Assembly (NCBI GenBank): GCA_945875915.1
Contig: CAMCMT010000019.1
Location: 1 to 47,317, forward strand
Direction of reading: 5' to 3'
Length of the DNA stretch: 47,317 nt
From: Synechococcus sp. UW140
GTDB lineage: Bacteria; Cyanobacteriota; Cyanobacteriia; PCC-6307; Cyanobiaceae
In this document: positions 1 through 8,243 of the stretch, in pieces
Layout of the letters: each line of letters starts with the position of its first letter
Position numbering within the stretch: position 1 is the first letter of the stretch
Translations under genes and position numbers: made by a program
Notes under the pieces: model-generated
What the model was told of the DNA's origin: nothing
Databases searched by the model: none
Seen by the model: the letters and a program-made list of their open reading frames with translations, nothing else

Positions 1-185
1 CCGTGGGTGTACCAGGAGGTGACGAAGGTGGTGCCGGTGAGCCAACCCCCTAGGGCCAGGTAGGCCGTGGGGAACAGGAGCAGGCCGGACCAACCGACAA
101 AAACGAAGCGGTCGCGCTTGAGCCAGTCGTCGAGGATGTCGAACCATCCCCGGGCTGAAGGCGCGCGCCCTACAGCGATCGTCAT
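1..185 (-). CDS. psbD: Photosystem II D2 protein, 5' part (cut by window edge)
   Basis: D2 is one of the two core reaction-centre subunits of photosystem II in the thylakoid membrane. Only the first 61 codons are here; the gene runs off the left edge. The translation starts [20 protein letters not shown] and continues through [14 protein letters not shown] and the start of the first membrane helix ([13 protein letters not shown]), ending near TSWYTH, which is the strongly conserved D2 N-terminus. The start is the ATG at 185-183 and matches the usual D2 start. psbD is divergent from ycf4, so the interval 186-433 should hold promoters for both. Identification is secure despite the truncation. 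Confidence 0.96.
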   Translation of the reverse strand, partial: MTIAVGRAPSARGWFDILDDWLKRDRFVFVGWSGLLLFPTAYLALGGWLTGTTFVTSWYTH

Positions 186-433
186 GGTTTGGAAATGGGC
201 AGTGCGGGGCGGATTCCCGCGGGCTGAGGGTGACCGGGCGATCGTAACAACGTTCCCCGGCATCGCGAGGGCCGTCGCAACGGGCTGACATGCCAGCGTC
301 CAATTGGTTTTTTCGCCCTCCTGGCCCCTGGTCCCGGCGCCAGGGCTTCGGCACCCTGACCAGGCCCGGCCTTGGAGCCAGTTCTGGTGGGTCCGTTAAT
401 GGGGCCGCCGCGTCCGCCAGGGGGGGAGCCAAG

Positions 434-1039
434 ATGGCAGACCCCCCTGGTTCTGCCCCACCCATGGCTTCGCGTCAAACCCCAGCCCCCGCCAAGACGG
501 GTGCCTCCCAAGAGCTGCTTGAGCAGTCCGTGTTGGGCTCTCGGCGCCTCTCCAATGTGCTGGTGGCAGGGGCCGTGACCATTGGCGGCGTGGGCTTCCT
601 GCTGGCCAGTGCCTCTAGTTACACCGGCCTGGATCTGCTGCCCCTGGGCCAGCCTTCCAGCCTGATCTGGGTGCCCCAGGGTTTGGTGATGGGCCTTTAC
701 GGCCTGGCCGCCGCCCTGCTAGCAACCTATCTATGGACCGTGATTGGCATCGACGTGGGTGCCGGCACCAACCGCTTTGACCGGGCCAGTGGCGAACTGC
801 TCGTGACCCGCCAGGGCTTTCGCCAGCTGATCAAGGTGGAAGTGCCGATCAAGGACATCCAGGCCGTGAAGGTGGAGGTGCGTGATGGCCTCAGCCCCCG
901 CCGTCGCCTGGCCCTGCGTTTGCAGGGTCGCCGCGACCTGCCCCTGACCCGGGTCGGCGAACCCATGCCCCTGGACCAACTGGAGCAGGGTGGCGCCGAA
1001 TTGGCCCGCTTTCTAGGCGTCCCCCTGGAGGGCGTCTGA
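434..1039 (+). CDS. ycf4: Photosystem I assembly protein Ycf4
   Basis: Ycf4 is a thylakoid membrane protein that helps assemble photosystem I. The product has two predicted membrane helices near the N-terminus (about residues 42-62 and 78-102 from this start) and a soluble C-terminal half with the family-like stretches [20 protein letters not shown] and [18 protein letters not shown]. The frame is open from 290, but that would give a 249-residue protein with a low-complexity head; Ycf4 is usually about 185 residues. ATG 434 has a G-rich stretch just upstream and gives 201 residues; ATG 464 (191 residues) is an equally good choice. It is divergent from psbD and followed after 3 bp by a cyclophilin gene. 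Confidence 0.9.
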   Translation: MADPPGSAPPMASRQTPAPAKTGASQELLEQSVLGSRRLSNVLVAGAVTIGGVGFLLASASSYTGLDLLPLGQPSSLIWVPQGLVMGLYGLAAALLATYLWTVIGIDVGAGTNRFDRASGELLVTRQGFRQLIKVEVPIKDIQAVKVEVRDGLSPRRRLALRLQGRRDLPLTRVGEPMPLDQLEQGGAELARFLGVPLEGV

Positions 1040-1042
1040 GCC

Positions 1043-1774
1043 ATGGCCAAGTCTCCCTTTCCCGTAACCACCGCCTTGAGTCGCCTCTTGTTAATGGCGG
1101 TGTTGCTGCTTAGCCCCTTTGCTTTGGCGGCCTGCGCCGGGGCCAAGCCCCCGGCGGCCCTGGGCTGTGCCGCCGGAACCCTGCCCTGTTTGAAGGGCAA
1201 GGCGGTGATCCTCTTGACTACGAACAAAGGAGAGGTGCAGCTCAACCTCGATGGCGACAGCGCACCGCTGACCGCCGGCAATTTTGTCGATCTGGTGGGC
1301 CGGGGCATCTATAACGGCACCCTCTTTCACCGGGTCGTGAAGGAGCCGGTGCCGTTTGTCGTTCAGGGCGGTGACCCCCTCAGCGCCAATCCGAAGGTGA
1401 ATCCCGAACTACTGGGTTCTGGGGGCTTCATGGATCCGGCTACGGGCCAGCAACGCCAGATCCCCCTGGAAATTCCCCTGGCCGGTGAGGCCGAACCCCG
1501 CTACGGCGCTCCCCTCTCGGGTCCGGGCCAGCAGGGCCGCATCAAGCTTGTGCATGCCAGAGGTTCCCTGGCCATGGCCCGTAGCAACGATCCCAATTCA
1601 GCCAGTTCCCAATTTTATATGGCCCTGCGCGCCCTGCCCGAGCTTGACGGCCGCTACGCGGTCTTTGGGCAGGTGACCAAGGGCATGGAGGTCGTTGACC
1701 GACTCGTAAAAGGGGACAAGTTGATCAAGGCTGTCGTTGTGGAAGGCGGCACCCTCGTCAAGGGAAACCCCTGA
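1043..1774 (+). CDS. Cyclophilin-type peptidyl-prolyl isomerase, probable lipoprotein
   Basis: Likely catalyses cis-trans isomerisation of prolyl bonds outside the cytoplasm. Residues 1-30 form a signal peptide ending in a lipobox (LAAC, Cys31), so the protein is probably lipid-anchored. The cyclophilin domain follows: GNFVDLVGRGIYNGTLFHRV, then FVVQGGDP and later LAMARSNDPNSASSQFYMAL, which carry the conserved Phe-His-Arg and Gln-Gly-Gly-Asp residues. The ATG lies 3 bp after the ycf4 stop, so the two genes are probably co-transcribed. It ends 11 bp from the convergent ilvH gene. The periplasmic or lumenal substrate cannot be told from sequence. Confidence 0.92.
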   Translation: MAKSPFPVTTALSRLLLMAVLLLSPFALAACAGAKPPAALGCAAGTLPCLKGKAVILLTTNKGEVQLNLDGDSAPLTAGNFVDLVGRGIYNGTLFHRVVKEPVPFVVQGGDPLSANPKVNPELLGSGGFMDPATGQQRQIPLEIPLAGEAEPRYGAPLSGPGQQGRIKLVHARGSLAMARSNDPNSASSQFYMALRALPELDGRYAVFGQVTKGMEVVDRLVKGDKLIKAVVVEGGTLVKGNP

Positions 1775-1785
1775 GCCCATTGTGT

Positions 1786-2316
1786 CTAGGCTGGTACACG
1801 CTTTTCGAGCACACTGGCCTTTAGAAGTTCTGTGTTGACTCCCGAGGCGCGCTCTAGGGCCACCTTGCCGGTGCGGGCAATTTCGAGGATGCCGTAGGCC
1901 TCGAGCAATTGCTCTAAGGCCACGAGTTTGCCGGGGTCTCCCACCACCTCCAGGGTCATGGCGTCGTCGGCCACGTCGACGACTTTGGCCCGGAACGCTT
2001 GGACGAGATCAAAAATGGCGCCGCGGGTTTCGGCGTTGGCTGAAACTTTTAGCAGCATCAGCTCCCGCTCCACTGCCGGGATGGTTGAGAGATCAATCAC
2101 GCTGAGCACATTGACCAGCTTGTTGAGCTGCTTGGTCATCTGCTCAAGGGTGCGGTCGTCACCTTCCACCACCATGGTGAGCCTGGAGGAGCCTGGCTTT
2201 TCGGCCGGTCCCACCGCCAAACTTTCGATGTTGAACCCGCGTCGGGCAAACAGGCCGGAGATGCGGCTCAGGGCGCCGGATTCGTCTTCAACTAGCACCG
2301 AAAGGGTGTGCTTCAT
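1786..2316 (-). CDS. ilvH: Acetolactate synthase small (regulatory) subunit
   Basis: Regulatory subunit of acetohydroxyacid synthase, the first common enzyme of branched-chain amino-acid synthesis; in the family it binds valine and activates the catalytic subunit. The 176-residue product begins [20 protein letters not shown], an ACT domain containing the characteristic [17 protein letters not shown] segment, and continues with a second domain ([15 protein letters not shown]). Length fits the family. The catalytic subunit is not in the window. The gene is followed by a convergent cyclophilin gene and preceded by a hydrolase gene on the same strand, only 36 bp away, so they may be co-transcribed. 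Confidence 0.95.
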   Translation of the reverse strand: MKHTLSVLVEDESGALSRISGLFARRGFNIESLAVGPAEKPGSSRLTMVVEGDDRTLEQMTKQLNKLVNVLSVIDLSTIPAVERELMLLKVSANAETRGAIFDLVQAFRAKVVDVADDAMTLEVVGDPGKLVALEQLLEAYGILEIARTGKVALERASGVNTELLKASVLEKRVPA

Positions 2317-2352
2317 GCCCAGGGCGCTCTCTTTGCCAATCCGGCCCCCAAA

Positions 2353-3300
2353 TTACGCATCGGTGCGCAGGGTTGGGTCTGGGAGCTGCCCTAACCAGTC
2401 CAGCAGGCTGCGGTTGAACCGCTCGGGATCTTCATCGTGGGGGCAGTGGCCCGCCCCTTCGAGCAGTACCAGGTCCAGGTCTGGCCTGTGCCGTTGCAGC
2501 TGGTGTCGGACCGACGGCGGCACCAGGCTGTCGCGGCTGCCCCAGATCACGAGCAGGGGGAGGTCGAGTTGGTCCAGCAACTGCGGTGCCGTCGCCCGCC
2601 GGGGCCGCAGGGCCATGGCGATGCTCATGGCCCGCAGGGCCTGGGCCGCCTGGGGCCGCAGGGCGGGCCGGGCCACCAGGCGGCGCAGCTCTGGATCGGG
2701 GCCCTGGCCGCTGGGGTAGGCGGCCGCCAGGGCGCCATCGAGCAGGGGGGTGCGGGCGATCAGGGGAATCAGCAGCTCCAGGGGCAGCAGCCGGCAGGCC
2801 CAGGTGACCAGCCAGCGCTGCAGGCGCCGGCGCCAGGGGGGGCGCCGCTTCGGCACGGGCATCAGCAGGGTGGGATCGGCCAGGGGAGCCAGCACAACGG
2901 CCCGCACCCAACCAGGTGCCCAGACGCCACAGCTCAGGGCGACCAGGCCGCCCAGGGAGTTTCCTATTAACACCCCTGGGGCTTGCACCACCTGTTCCAA
3001 GAAGGCGGCTACCTGACGGGCCCAGAGGCGGTTGTCGAGGCGCAGCTTGGGCTGGCTGGAGGCGCCGAAGCCAACCAGGTCGAGGGCATAAACGCACCAG
3101 CCGGCTTCTGCGAGCGCGCCGGCGTTATGGCGCCAGTGGCCACTAGCGGCGCCAAAGCCATGGAGCAGCACCAGGGCCGGATCGTTCCGATTCCCCAGGC
3201 GGCGCCAATGGACGGCCAGGCCCCGCCAGCGCCAGGTCGCCGCCTCGCCCCAGGCCGCGCCTGCCGGGGCGACTGGGCAAGGGACGGGGCTAGCCAGCAT
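2353..3300 (-). CDS. Alpha/beta-fold hydrolase
   Basis: A serine hydrolase of the alpha/beta fold with unknown substrate. Visible motifs are the oxyanion segment LVLLHGFGAASGHW, the nucleophile elbow GNSLGG (Ser), a candidate acidic residue in WGSRDSLVPP and the catalytic His in GAGHCPHDEDPERF. The frame stays open to 3540, but the region above 3300 is low-complexity and would run into the divergent tRNA methyltransferase gene, so ATG 3300 (315 residues) is preferred. Cyanobacterial relatives in similar settings have been suggested to act on pigment or lipid esters, but nothing here specifies this. Confidence 0.85.
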   Translation of the reverse strand: MLASPVPCPVAPAGAAWGEAATWRWRGLAVHWRRLGNRNDPALVLLHGFGAASGHWRHNAGALAEAGWCVYALDLVGFGASSQPKLRLDNRLWARQVAAFLEQVVQAPGVLIGNSLGGLVALSCGVWAPGWVRAVVLAPLADPTLLMPVPKRRPPWRRRLQRWLVTWACRLLPLELLIPLIARTPLLDGALAAAYPSGQGPDPELRRLVARPALRPQAAQALRAMSIAMALRPRRATAPQLLDQLDLPLLVIWGSRDSLVPPSVRHQLQRHRPDLDLVLLEGAGHCPHDEDPERFNRSLLDWLGQLPDPTLRTDA

Positions 3301-3329
3301 GGGGGCTGAAGGGGCCAGGGGAATCCAGC

Positions 3330-4610
3330 TTGGCCGGTCGTTGGCCGGGCTGGGGTTTTCAGGGCTCCCAGGGCAGGGCCCCAGGCCCGGTTCCACCGGC
3401 TGCCAGCCTTGCCCTAGGCGCGGCACGGCGGTTGAACGTTCTTGGGGGCGAGGGGGCGCATGCCACAGGCACCATCGAGGAAGGCTCCGTCCGCCTCCTG
3501 GTAGGTAGCGGCTTTTTTCGACCTGAATCACGGCCTTCACGGGATTTGGGCGTGCTTCTGGCCCAGCAGCTGGCGGCCCAGCGGCGCAGCGACAGGCCCG
3601 AAGTCCCGGGCCTGCGCGTGCTGGATCTGATGGCCGGTTGTGGCATTCGCAGCCTGCGCTACGGCGTGGAAGCCGGGGCGGCCGAGGTTTGGGCCAATGA
3701 CGCGGACCCTGATCGCCTGGCCCTGCTCGAGGCCAACCTGGCCGGTTTAGGCGGTGGGCGCTGCACGACGCACAAGGCCCAAAAGCTCCTGGCTAGCTGC
3801 CTCTTGCGCGAGCAGCGCTTTGACCTGATCGACCTCGATGCCTTTGGCTGTCCCAGCGCCTTGGTGCCCCTGGCCCTAGAGGCCCTGGCCTTTGACGGCG
3901 TGTTGTATCTGGCCAGCACCGATGGCCGCTCGCCCACCGGCCACGACCGCCCGGCGGCGATCCGCTCCCTGGGGGCGGCGGCCCGGGCCCATCCCGCCAG
4001 CTGGGAGCTGGCCCTGCGGCTGCAATTGGGGGTGCAGGCCCGGGCCGCCTGGGTGCTGGGCCGGGGGATTGAGCCGGTGTTCAGTTTCAGCGAGGGCCGC
4101 ACCTTCCGTACGGCGGTGCGGTTGCGGCGCAAGAGCGGGCCCCTGGCGGAACGCCAGCTGGGCCTGCTGGCCCATTGCCACGGCTGCGGTGACCAGCAGG
4201 TCCAGAGCCTGGTCCAGCTGCGCCAGTGGCGACCTTGCCTCTGCCCGGACCAGGCCAACGCCAGCCTGTCGATTTCCGGGCCCCTCTGGATCGGTCCCCT
4301 GCAGGATTTGGCCAGCCTGGAGGCCATGGCCTCGATTTCAGGGAGCAGCTCAGCCAGCCTCAGCCCGGCGGGGGCGCGGTTGCTGGCCCAGTTGCGGCGC
4401 GACGACGGCCTGCCCGCCCGCTGCTGGCCCCTGGCTGAGCTGGCCAAGCGCCTGGGCGGCGGACCGCCGCCCTTGGAGCCCCTGGTTCAGGCCCTGCGGC
4501 AGCAGGGCTGGAGCGCCCAGGTCAGCGGGGTGATGCCGGCCCAACTGCGCTGTGATGCTCCCTGGGAGCGGCTGCTCCATGTAGCAGCCCATGTCGCCCG
4601 GCCTGGTTAG
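3330..4610 (+). CDS. tRNA (guanine26-N2)-dimethyltransferase, Trm1 family
   Basis: Trm1 enzymes use S-adenosylmethionine to methylate N2 of G26 (and G27 in some bacteria) in tRNA. The Rossmann methyltransferase core is clear: VLDLMAGCGIRSLRYGVEAG binds the cofactor, VWANDADPDRLALLEAN follows, and the Trm1-type motif DLDAFGCPSALVPLA with YLASTDGRSPTGHD marks the family. A Cys pair near the middle (CHGCG) and a later CLC may be the remains of the zinc site found in some family members. The true start is uncertain: ATG 3330 gives 426 residues with an odd head, while TTG 3432 would begin just before the conserved GSVRLLVGSGFFRP segment. Divergent from the hydrolase. Confidence 0.85.
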   Translation: MAGRWPGWGFQGSQGRAPGPVPPAASLALGAARRLNVLGGEGAHATGTIEEGSVRLLVGSGFFRPESRPSRDLGVLLAQQLAAQRRSDRPEVPGLRVLDLMAGCGIRSLRYGVEAGAAEVWANDADPDRLALLEANLAGLGGGRCTTHKAQKLLASCLLREQRFDLIDLDAFGCPSALVPLALEALAFDGVLYLASTDGRSPTGHDRPAAIRSLGAAARAHPASWELALRLQLGVQARAAWVLGRGIEPVFSFSEGRTFRTAVRLRRKSGPLAERQLGLLAHCHGCGDQQVQSLVQLRQWRPCLCPDQANASLSISGPLWIGPLQDLASLEAMASISGSSSASLSPAGARLLAQLRRDDGLPARCWPLAELAKRLGGGPPPLEPLVQALRQQGWSAQVSGVMPAQLRCDAPWERLLHVAAHVARPG

Positions 4611-4665
4611 GTCCCCGGGGCCCTGGGCGCCGCGCTAAACAGGTAGGCGATCACGGGTTTGGGCC

Positions 4666-4764
4666 ATGGCCTCGGAAATTTTTAGCATCGCTGCGATCTT
4701 CTGGGTGCTGATCCCGGTCGGCCTTGTTGGTGGCGTATTGCTGCTCAAATTAGAAAAGGAATAA
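4666..4764 (+). CDS. petM: Cytochrome b6-f complex subunit 7 (PetM)
   Basis: PetM is a small single-helix subunit of the cytochrome b6f complex in thylakoid membranes. The 32-residue ORF begins [20 protein letters not shown], followed by a glycine-rich helix end and KLEKE, which is the usual PetM size and sequence. It sits 55 bp after the tRNA methyltransferase gene and 71 bp before ycf39, and is too short for standard ORF cut-offs. No clear Shine-Dalgarno sequence is seen before ATG 4666. Identification rests on length, hydrophobic pattern and near-identity to the family pattern. Confidence 0.93.
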   Translation: MASEIFSIAAIFWVLIPVGLVGGVLLLKLEKE

Positions 4765-4835
4765 GCCCAGTCCCCGGACGGCGATCGCGCTGGGTCCAGC
4801 TCAGCCCTAAAGTCGACCCTCCCTGGCGCCCCTCC

Positions 4836-5798
4836 ATGCAGGTCCTGGTCATCGGTGGTACGGGCGCCCTCGGTCGTCAGATCGCCAGGCATGGCCTCGA
4901 TGCCGGCCATCAAGTGCGCTGCATGGTGCGTTCACCCCGTAAGGCTGCTTTTCTGCAGGAGTGGGGCTGTGAACTGACCCGAGGCGACCTGCTCGAACCC
5001 GCCAGCCTTGACTACGCCCTAGAGGGCCAAGAGGTGGTGATCGATGCAGCCACCACGCGCCCTACGGATGAGGCCAGCATCTACCAGATCGACTGGCAAG
5101 GCAAGCTCAACCTGCTGAATGCCTGTGAGCAGAACGGGGTTAAGCGATTTATTTTTGTGTCGTTGCTGGATGCCGAGAAGCACCGCAATGTGCCCTTGAT
5201 GGACATCAAATACTGCACCGAGCAGCTGCTACTGGCCTCTGATTTCGACTACACGATTTTGCGTTGCGTTGCCTTTATGCAAGGCGTAATCGGCCAATTC
5301 GCCATCCCCGTGCTGGAAAGCCAAACGGTATGGGTGAGTGGCACGCCCACGCCGATTGCCTATATGAATACCCAGGATGTGGCCCGCTTTGCTGTGGCTT
5401 CCCTGGAACGCCCTGAAACCAGTCGCCAGGCGCTGCCGGTGGTCGGCCCCCGGGCCTGGACCACCAGTGAGGTGACCCAGCTGTGCGAAAAGTTCAGCGG
5501 CAGAACGGCCCGTATCTTCCGGGTGCAGCCCGTGCTGATCGGCTTGATGCGGGGGGTGGCCAACTTCTTTGAAGCCAGCCTGAATGTGGCCGATCGCCTG
5601 GCCTTTGACGCCGTGACGGGCGGGGGCGTGACCCTTTCGGCGCCGATGGAGGACAGCTATAACTCTTTTGGTCTCGATCCCGGCGAGACCACGGGCCTGG
5701 AGGCCTACTTGCAGGAGTACTACTCCACGATCCTGCGCCGCCTGCGGGAGTTGGATGCTGACCTCGACAAGGACGCCAAGAAAAAGCTTCCCTTCTAA
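4836..5798 (+). CDS. ycf39: NAD(P)-binding photosystem II assembly factor Ycf39
   Basis: Ycf39 (HCF244 in plants) belongs to the atypical short-chain dehydrogenases and helps early photosystem II assembly, linked to chlorophyll delivery to D1. The 320-residue product starts MQVLVIGGTGALGRQIARHG, a Rossmann nucleotide-binding loop (GGTGALG), followed by VRCMVRSPRKAAFL and the conserved RGDLLEPASL segment. The family-typical stretches FIFVSLLDAEKHRNVPLMDI and YTILRCVAFMQGVIGQ are present. Length is normal. Having psbD, ycf4, petM and ycf39 within 6 kb makes this a thylakoid assembly neighbourhood, though on different strands. Confidence 0.93.
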   Translation: MQVLVIGGTGALGRQIARHGLDAGHQVRCMVRSPRKAAFLQEWGCELTRGDLLEPASLDYALEGQEVVIDAATTRPTDEASIYQIDWQGKLNLLNACEQNGVKRFIFVSLLDAEKHRNVPLMDIKYCTEQLLLASDFDYTILRCVAFMQGVIGQFAIPVLESQTVWVSGTPTPIAYMNTQDVARFAVASLERPETSRQALPVVGPRAWTTSEVTQLCEKFSGRTARIFRVQPVLIGLMRGVANFFEASLNVADRLAFDAVTGGGVTLSAPMEDSYNSFGLDPGETTGLEAYLQEYYSTILRRLRELDADLDKDAKKKLPF

Positions 5799-5846
5799 CC
5801 AGGGCAAGGTCCCCGGGGAATTTGAGCCAGGGATTTAGTCTTTTTG

Positions 5847-5864
5847 TACTACTTTGCTGTAGTA
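5847..5864. promoter_or_regulatory. Inverted repeat upstream of a 70-residue gene, possible operator
   Basis: TACTAC, six bases (TTTGCT), then GTAGTA: a perfect 6-bp inverted repeat in an AT-rich stretch 25 bp before the ATG at 5890, preceded by TTTTT at 5841-5845. The right arm includes TAGTAT, which could serve as a -10 element. It could be an operator, a promoter with accidental symmetry, or part of a transcription end for ycf39. It does not match the known cyanobacterial LexA box closely. Confidence 0.35.
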
Positions 5865-5889
5865 TGGCCGGCTTGCGCCACTTTTAGCC

Positions 5890-6102
5890 ATGTCTGTTGC
5901 CCAGATCAAAAATTTGCAGCGCCGCTTCGCCAATCTGGAGCAGGAGGCGGTGGATGAGATCAACCGGGCCTGCGGCCACGAGCTCTGGCAGAGCCTGGGC
6001 TTTGATGCCCTCGATAGCCTGGAAGATGGCGATCGCCGCGCCCGGGCCAACTACTACTACGGCCAGTTGCAGGCCGTGCGGGAATTGAAAAGCTGCCTTT
6101 AA
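5890..6102 (+). CDS. Conserved-looking small protein, 70 residues
   Basis: Not assigned to a named family. The product starts MSVAQIKNLQRRFANLEQEA and is rich in charged and Leu/Ala residues typical of an all-helical soluble protein, ending with YYYGQLQAVRELKSCL. There is no signal peptide or membrane segment. It has its own AT-rich upstream region with an inverted repeat and is followed by the convergent ridA gene. Codon usage looks like that of the neighbours, supporting a real gene. Function is unknown. Confidence 0.7.
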   Translation: MSVAQIKNLQRRFANLEQEAVDEINRACGHELWQSLGFDALDSLEDGDRRARANYYYGQLQAVRELKSCL

Positions 6103-6144
6103 CCCCCCCAGGCCTGGAGCCCTAGGGGTTTTGGGTCAGGGCTT

Positions 6145-6546
6145 TCAGCTCAGCACCGCTATGCAATCGATCTCCACCCGGCCTCCTTTGGGCAGGGCGG
6201 CCACCTGCACGCAGGCCCGGGCTGGAGAGACGCCCGCGCCGAAGACCTCGGCGTAGAGGGCATTGACCTTGGCGAAATCGGCCAGATCGGCCAGAAACAC
6301 CGTGGTGCGGACGACCTGCCGGGGGCTGCAGCCGGCGGCGGCTAGCACCGCCTGCAGGTTTGTCAGTACCTGGCGGGTTTCCGCCTCCACATCGCCCGAG
6401 CCCACCATCTCGCCCGTGGCTGGATTAAGGGCGATCTGGCCGGAGCAAAACAACAGTCCAGCCGCCTTGACAGCCTGGTTGTAGGGGCCGACGGGGGCAG
6501 GTGCCGCCGCCGTGACGACGGCCTCAAGGCTGGGGGCTGGAGACAT
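6145..6546 (-). CDS. RidA family reactive enamine/imine deaminase
   Basis: RidA proteins (YjgF/YER057c/UK114) hydrolyse reactive 2-aminoacrylate and related enamines made by PLP enzymes. The 133-residue protein shows VGPYNQAVKAAGLLFCSGQI near the N-terminus, then RQVLTNLQAVLAAAG, VVRTTVFLADLADFAKVN and the signature ARACVQVAALPKGGRVEIDC with the conserved Arg. Length is that of the family. It lies downstream of gloB on the same strand with a 75-bp gap. A detoxification role fits both genes, but co-transcription is not proven. Confidence 0.93.
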   Translation of the reverse strand: MSPAPSLEAVVTAAAPAPVGPYNQAVKAAGLLFCSGQIALNPATGEMVGSGDVEAETRQVLTNLQAVLAAAGCSPRQVVRTTVFLADLADFAKVNALYAEVFGAGVSPARACVQVAALPKGGRVEIDCIAVLS

Positions 6547-6621
6547 CGGAGCGGGGCGTAACGGGGGGTGGAACGATGTTATTGGGAAGGTTGATCGCCA
6601 GGAGCGGCCTTGGGGCGCGGC

Positions 6622-7515
6622 TTAGCCCCGCCAGTGGTCCTTGCTGTGGCGGTAGTGGGCGAACTCCCCAGCGTCGCGGCTCCGCATAAAAAGGTTGCTG
6701 AGTAACTCCTCGCCAATCGTGGTAGGGATGGTGGGCCGTTCGGCCGCCCGCTCGCTGAGCACCTGCTGGAAGCGGTCCTTGATGGCTTGATCGTGCGGCT
6801 GGAGGTGGTGGGCCCAGCGCAGGTTGGCCTCGGTGTATTCGTGGCTGCACCACACCCGGGTGGGCGCCGGCAGGGCAGCAAGCCGCTGCAGTGACTGCCA
6901 GAGCTGCTCAGGACTGCCTTCTAGGAGCCGGCCGCAGCCCCCGGCAAATAGGGTGTCGCCGCAGAACAATTCGCCCTGGCTTTGCTGATCCAGGGGCCCA
7001 GCAAGGGGCGGCAGGTAGTAAGCGATATGGGCGCGGGTGTGGCCTGGCATGGCCCACACCAGGATCTCCCGCCCCAGCAGGTTGAGGCGATCACCATCGC
7101 CCACCCCCTGGGTTTGGAAGGGGATCCGCTGGCGATCCGCCGCCGCGGCAATCACCTTCAGCTGGGGCCAGCGCTGGAGCAGCTCCGGCGTGCCGCCGAT
7201 GTGGTCGTGGTGGTGGTGGGTGTGGAGCACGGCGATCGGCTCCAGCTGGTGCTTGTCCAGCCAGGCGATCACCGGTTCGGCCACGGCTGGATCCACCACC
7301 ACGGCCTGGCCTGCTGGTGCATCGCTTGCACCCGTGCCACCGTTGCCAACGCCATGGAGGACAAACACATAGTTGTCCTCGAGCACTGGGATCAGGCTCA
7401 CTTCAGTGGCGCTACTGGCGAAACCAGTTGGTAGGGGCCATGTGCCATCCCCCGCGGCCCGGGCGGGCGAGCTCGCCGTCTGGGGGTTGGCCGATCCCGC
7501 TGCGCTCGGATACAT
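6622..7515 (-). CDS. gloB: Hydroxyacylglutathione hydrolase (glyoxalase II)
   Basis: Metallo-beta-lactamase-fold enzyme that hydrolyses S-lactoylglutathione in methylglyoxal detoxification. The metal site motif [11 protein letters not shown] is present, with MPGHTRAH and [17 protein letters not shown] further on, and the C-terminal substrate region [15 protein letters not shown]. From ATG 7515 the protein has 297 residues with a low-complexity N-terminal extension of about 38 residues; GTG 7401, just before [15 protein letters not shown], would give the usual family length of about 259 and may be the true start. It is divergent from hisG with only 11-29 bp between starts if the upstream start is used. 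Confidence 0.92.
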   Translation of the reverse strand: MYPSAAGSANPQTASSPARAAGDGTWPLPTGFASSATEVSLIPVLEDNYVFVLHGVGNGGTGASDAPAGQAVVVDPAVAEPVIAWLDKHQLEPIAVLHTHHHHDHIGGTPELLQRWPQLKVIAAAADRQRIPFQTQGVGDGDRLNLLGREILVWAMPGHTRAHIAYYLPPLAGPLDQQSQGELFCGDTLFAGGCGRLLEGSPEQLWQSLQRLAALPAPTRVWCSHEYTEANLRWAHHLQPHDQAIKDRFQQVLSERAAERPTIPTTIGEELLSNLFMRSRDAGEFAHYRHSKDHWRG

Positions 7516-7544
7516 CGTTAAAGTCCATGTCTAGGCCGATCCCC

Positions 7545-8243
7545 ATGATCACTGTCGCTCTGGCCAAAGGCGGCCTGCTTAAGGATTCTGTTCGCCGCTT
7601 TGCCGCCGCGGGTTTGGATTTTTCGTCCCTGCTGGATCCGGTAAATCGCCAGCTGCGCGTGGAGAGTGCCTGCGGCAGCGCCCGGGCCCTGCTGGTGCGC
7701 AATGCCGATGTGCCTGTTTACGTGGCCTACGGCCAGGCCCAGCTTGGGGTGGTCGGCTACGACGTGCTGCGCGAGCACGCCCTACCCGTGGCCCAACTGG
7801 TGGACCTGGGCTTTGGTGGTTGCCGCATGAGTGTGGCGGTGAAGGCCAGCAGCGGCTACCGCCAGGCCGTGGACCTGCCCGCCCATTGCCGCGTTGCCAG
7901 CAAGTTCACCCGCTGCGCCCAGGAGTATTTCGCCGCCCTCGACCTGCCGGTGGAGCTGATCCATTTGGCAGGTTCGGTGGAACTGGGTCCGATCACCGGC
8001 ATGTCCGAAGCGATTGTTGATCTGGTGGCCACCGGCCGCACCCTGGAGGAAAACGGCCTGATCGCCATCGAAGACCTGTTCCACAGCACGGCCCGCCTGG
8101 TGGGTCACCCCCTGTCGATGCGGCTCGACCACGGTCCCCTGCAGGCCCTAGTGGACCGACTGGCGGCCCTGTCGGCCACACCAGCTGCGGCTGCAATCCC
8201 CACCGCTCCGACCCCAGTCCCCGCTGCAGCGGTAGCGACCTGA
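7545..8243 (+). CDS. hisG: ATP phosphoribosyltransferase, short form
   Basis: Catalyses the first step of histidine synthesis, joining ATP and PRPP. The product begins [20 protein letters not shown] and has the short-form length (232 residues), lacking the C-terminal regulatory ACT-like domain; short HisG normally needs the HisRS-like partner HisZ, which is not in the window. The PRPP-binding region is seen around [19 protein letters not shown]. An in-frame ATG at 7527 would add six residues. The Ala/Pro-rich tail is longer than usual. The stop TGA overlaps the ATG of the next gene (TGATG), suggesting translational coupling with the ABC transporter. Confidence 0.94.
   Translation: MITVALAKGGLLKDSVRRFAAAGLDFSSLLDPVNRQLRVESACGSARALLVRNADVPVYVAYGQAQLGVVGYDVLREHALPVAQLVDLGFGGCRMSVAVKASSGYRQAVDLPAHCRVASKFTRCAQEYFAALDLPVELIHLAGSVELGPITGMSEAIVDLVATGRTLEENGLIAIEDLFHSTARLVGHPLSMRLDHGPLQALVDRLAALSATPAAAAIPTAPTPVPAAAVAT

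Noticed and set aside
4635-4913. 92-residue minus-strand ORF across petM
   Set aside because: Antisense of petM and the start of ycf39; petM is strongly supported.
7317-7544. Upstream extension of the hisG frame
   Set aside because: The extra 76 residues overlap the divergent gloB gene and look random; HisG starts at [10 protein letters not shown].
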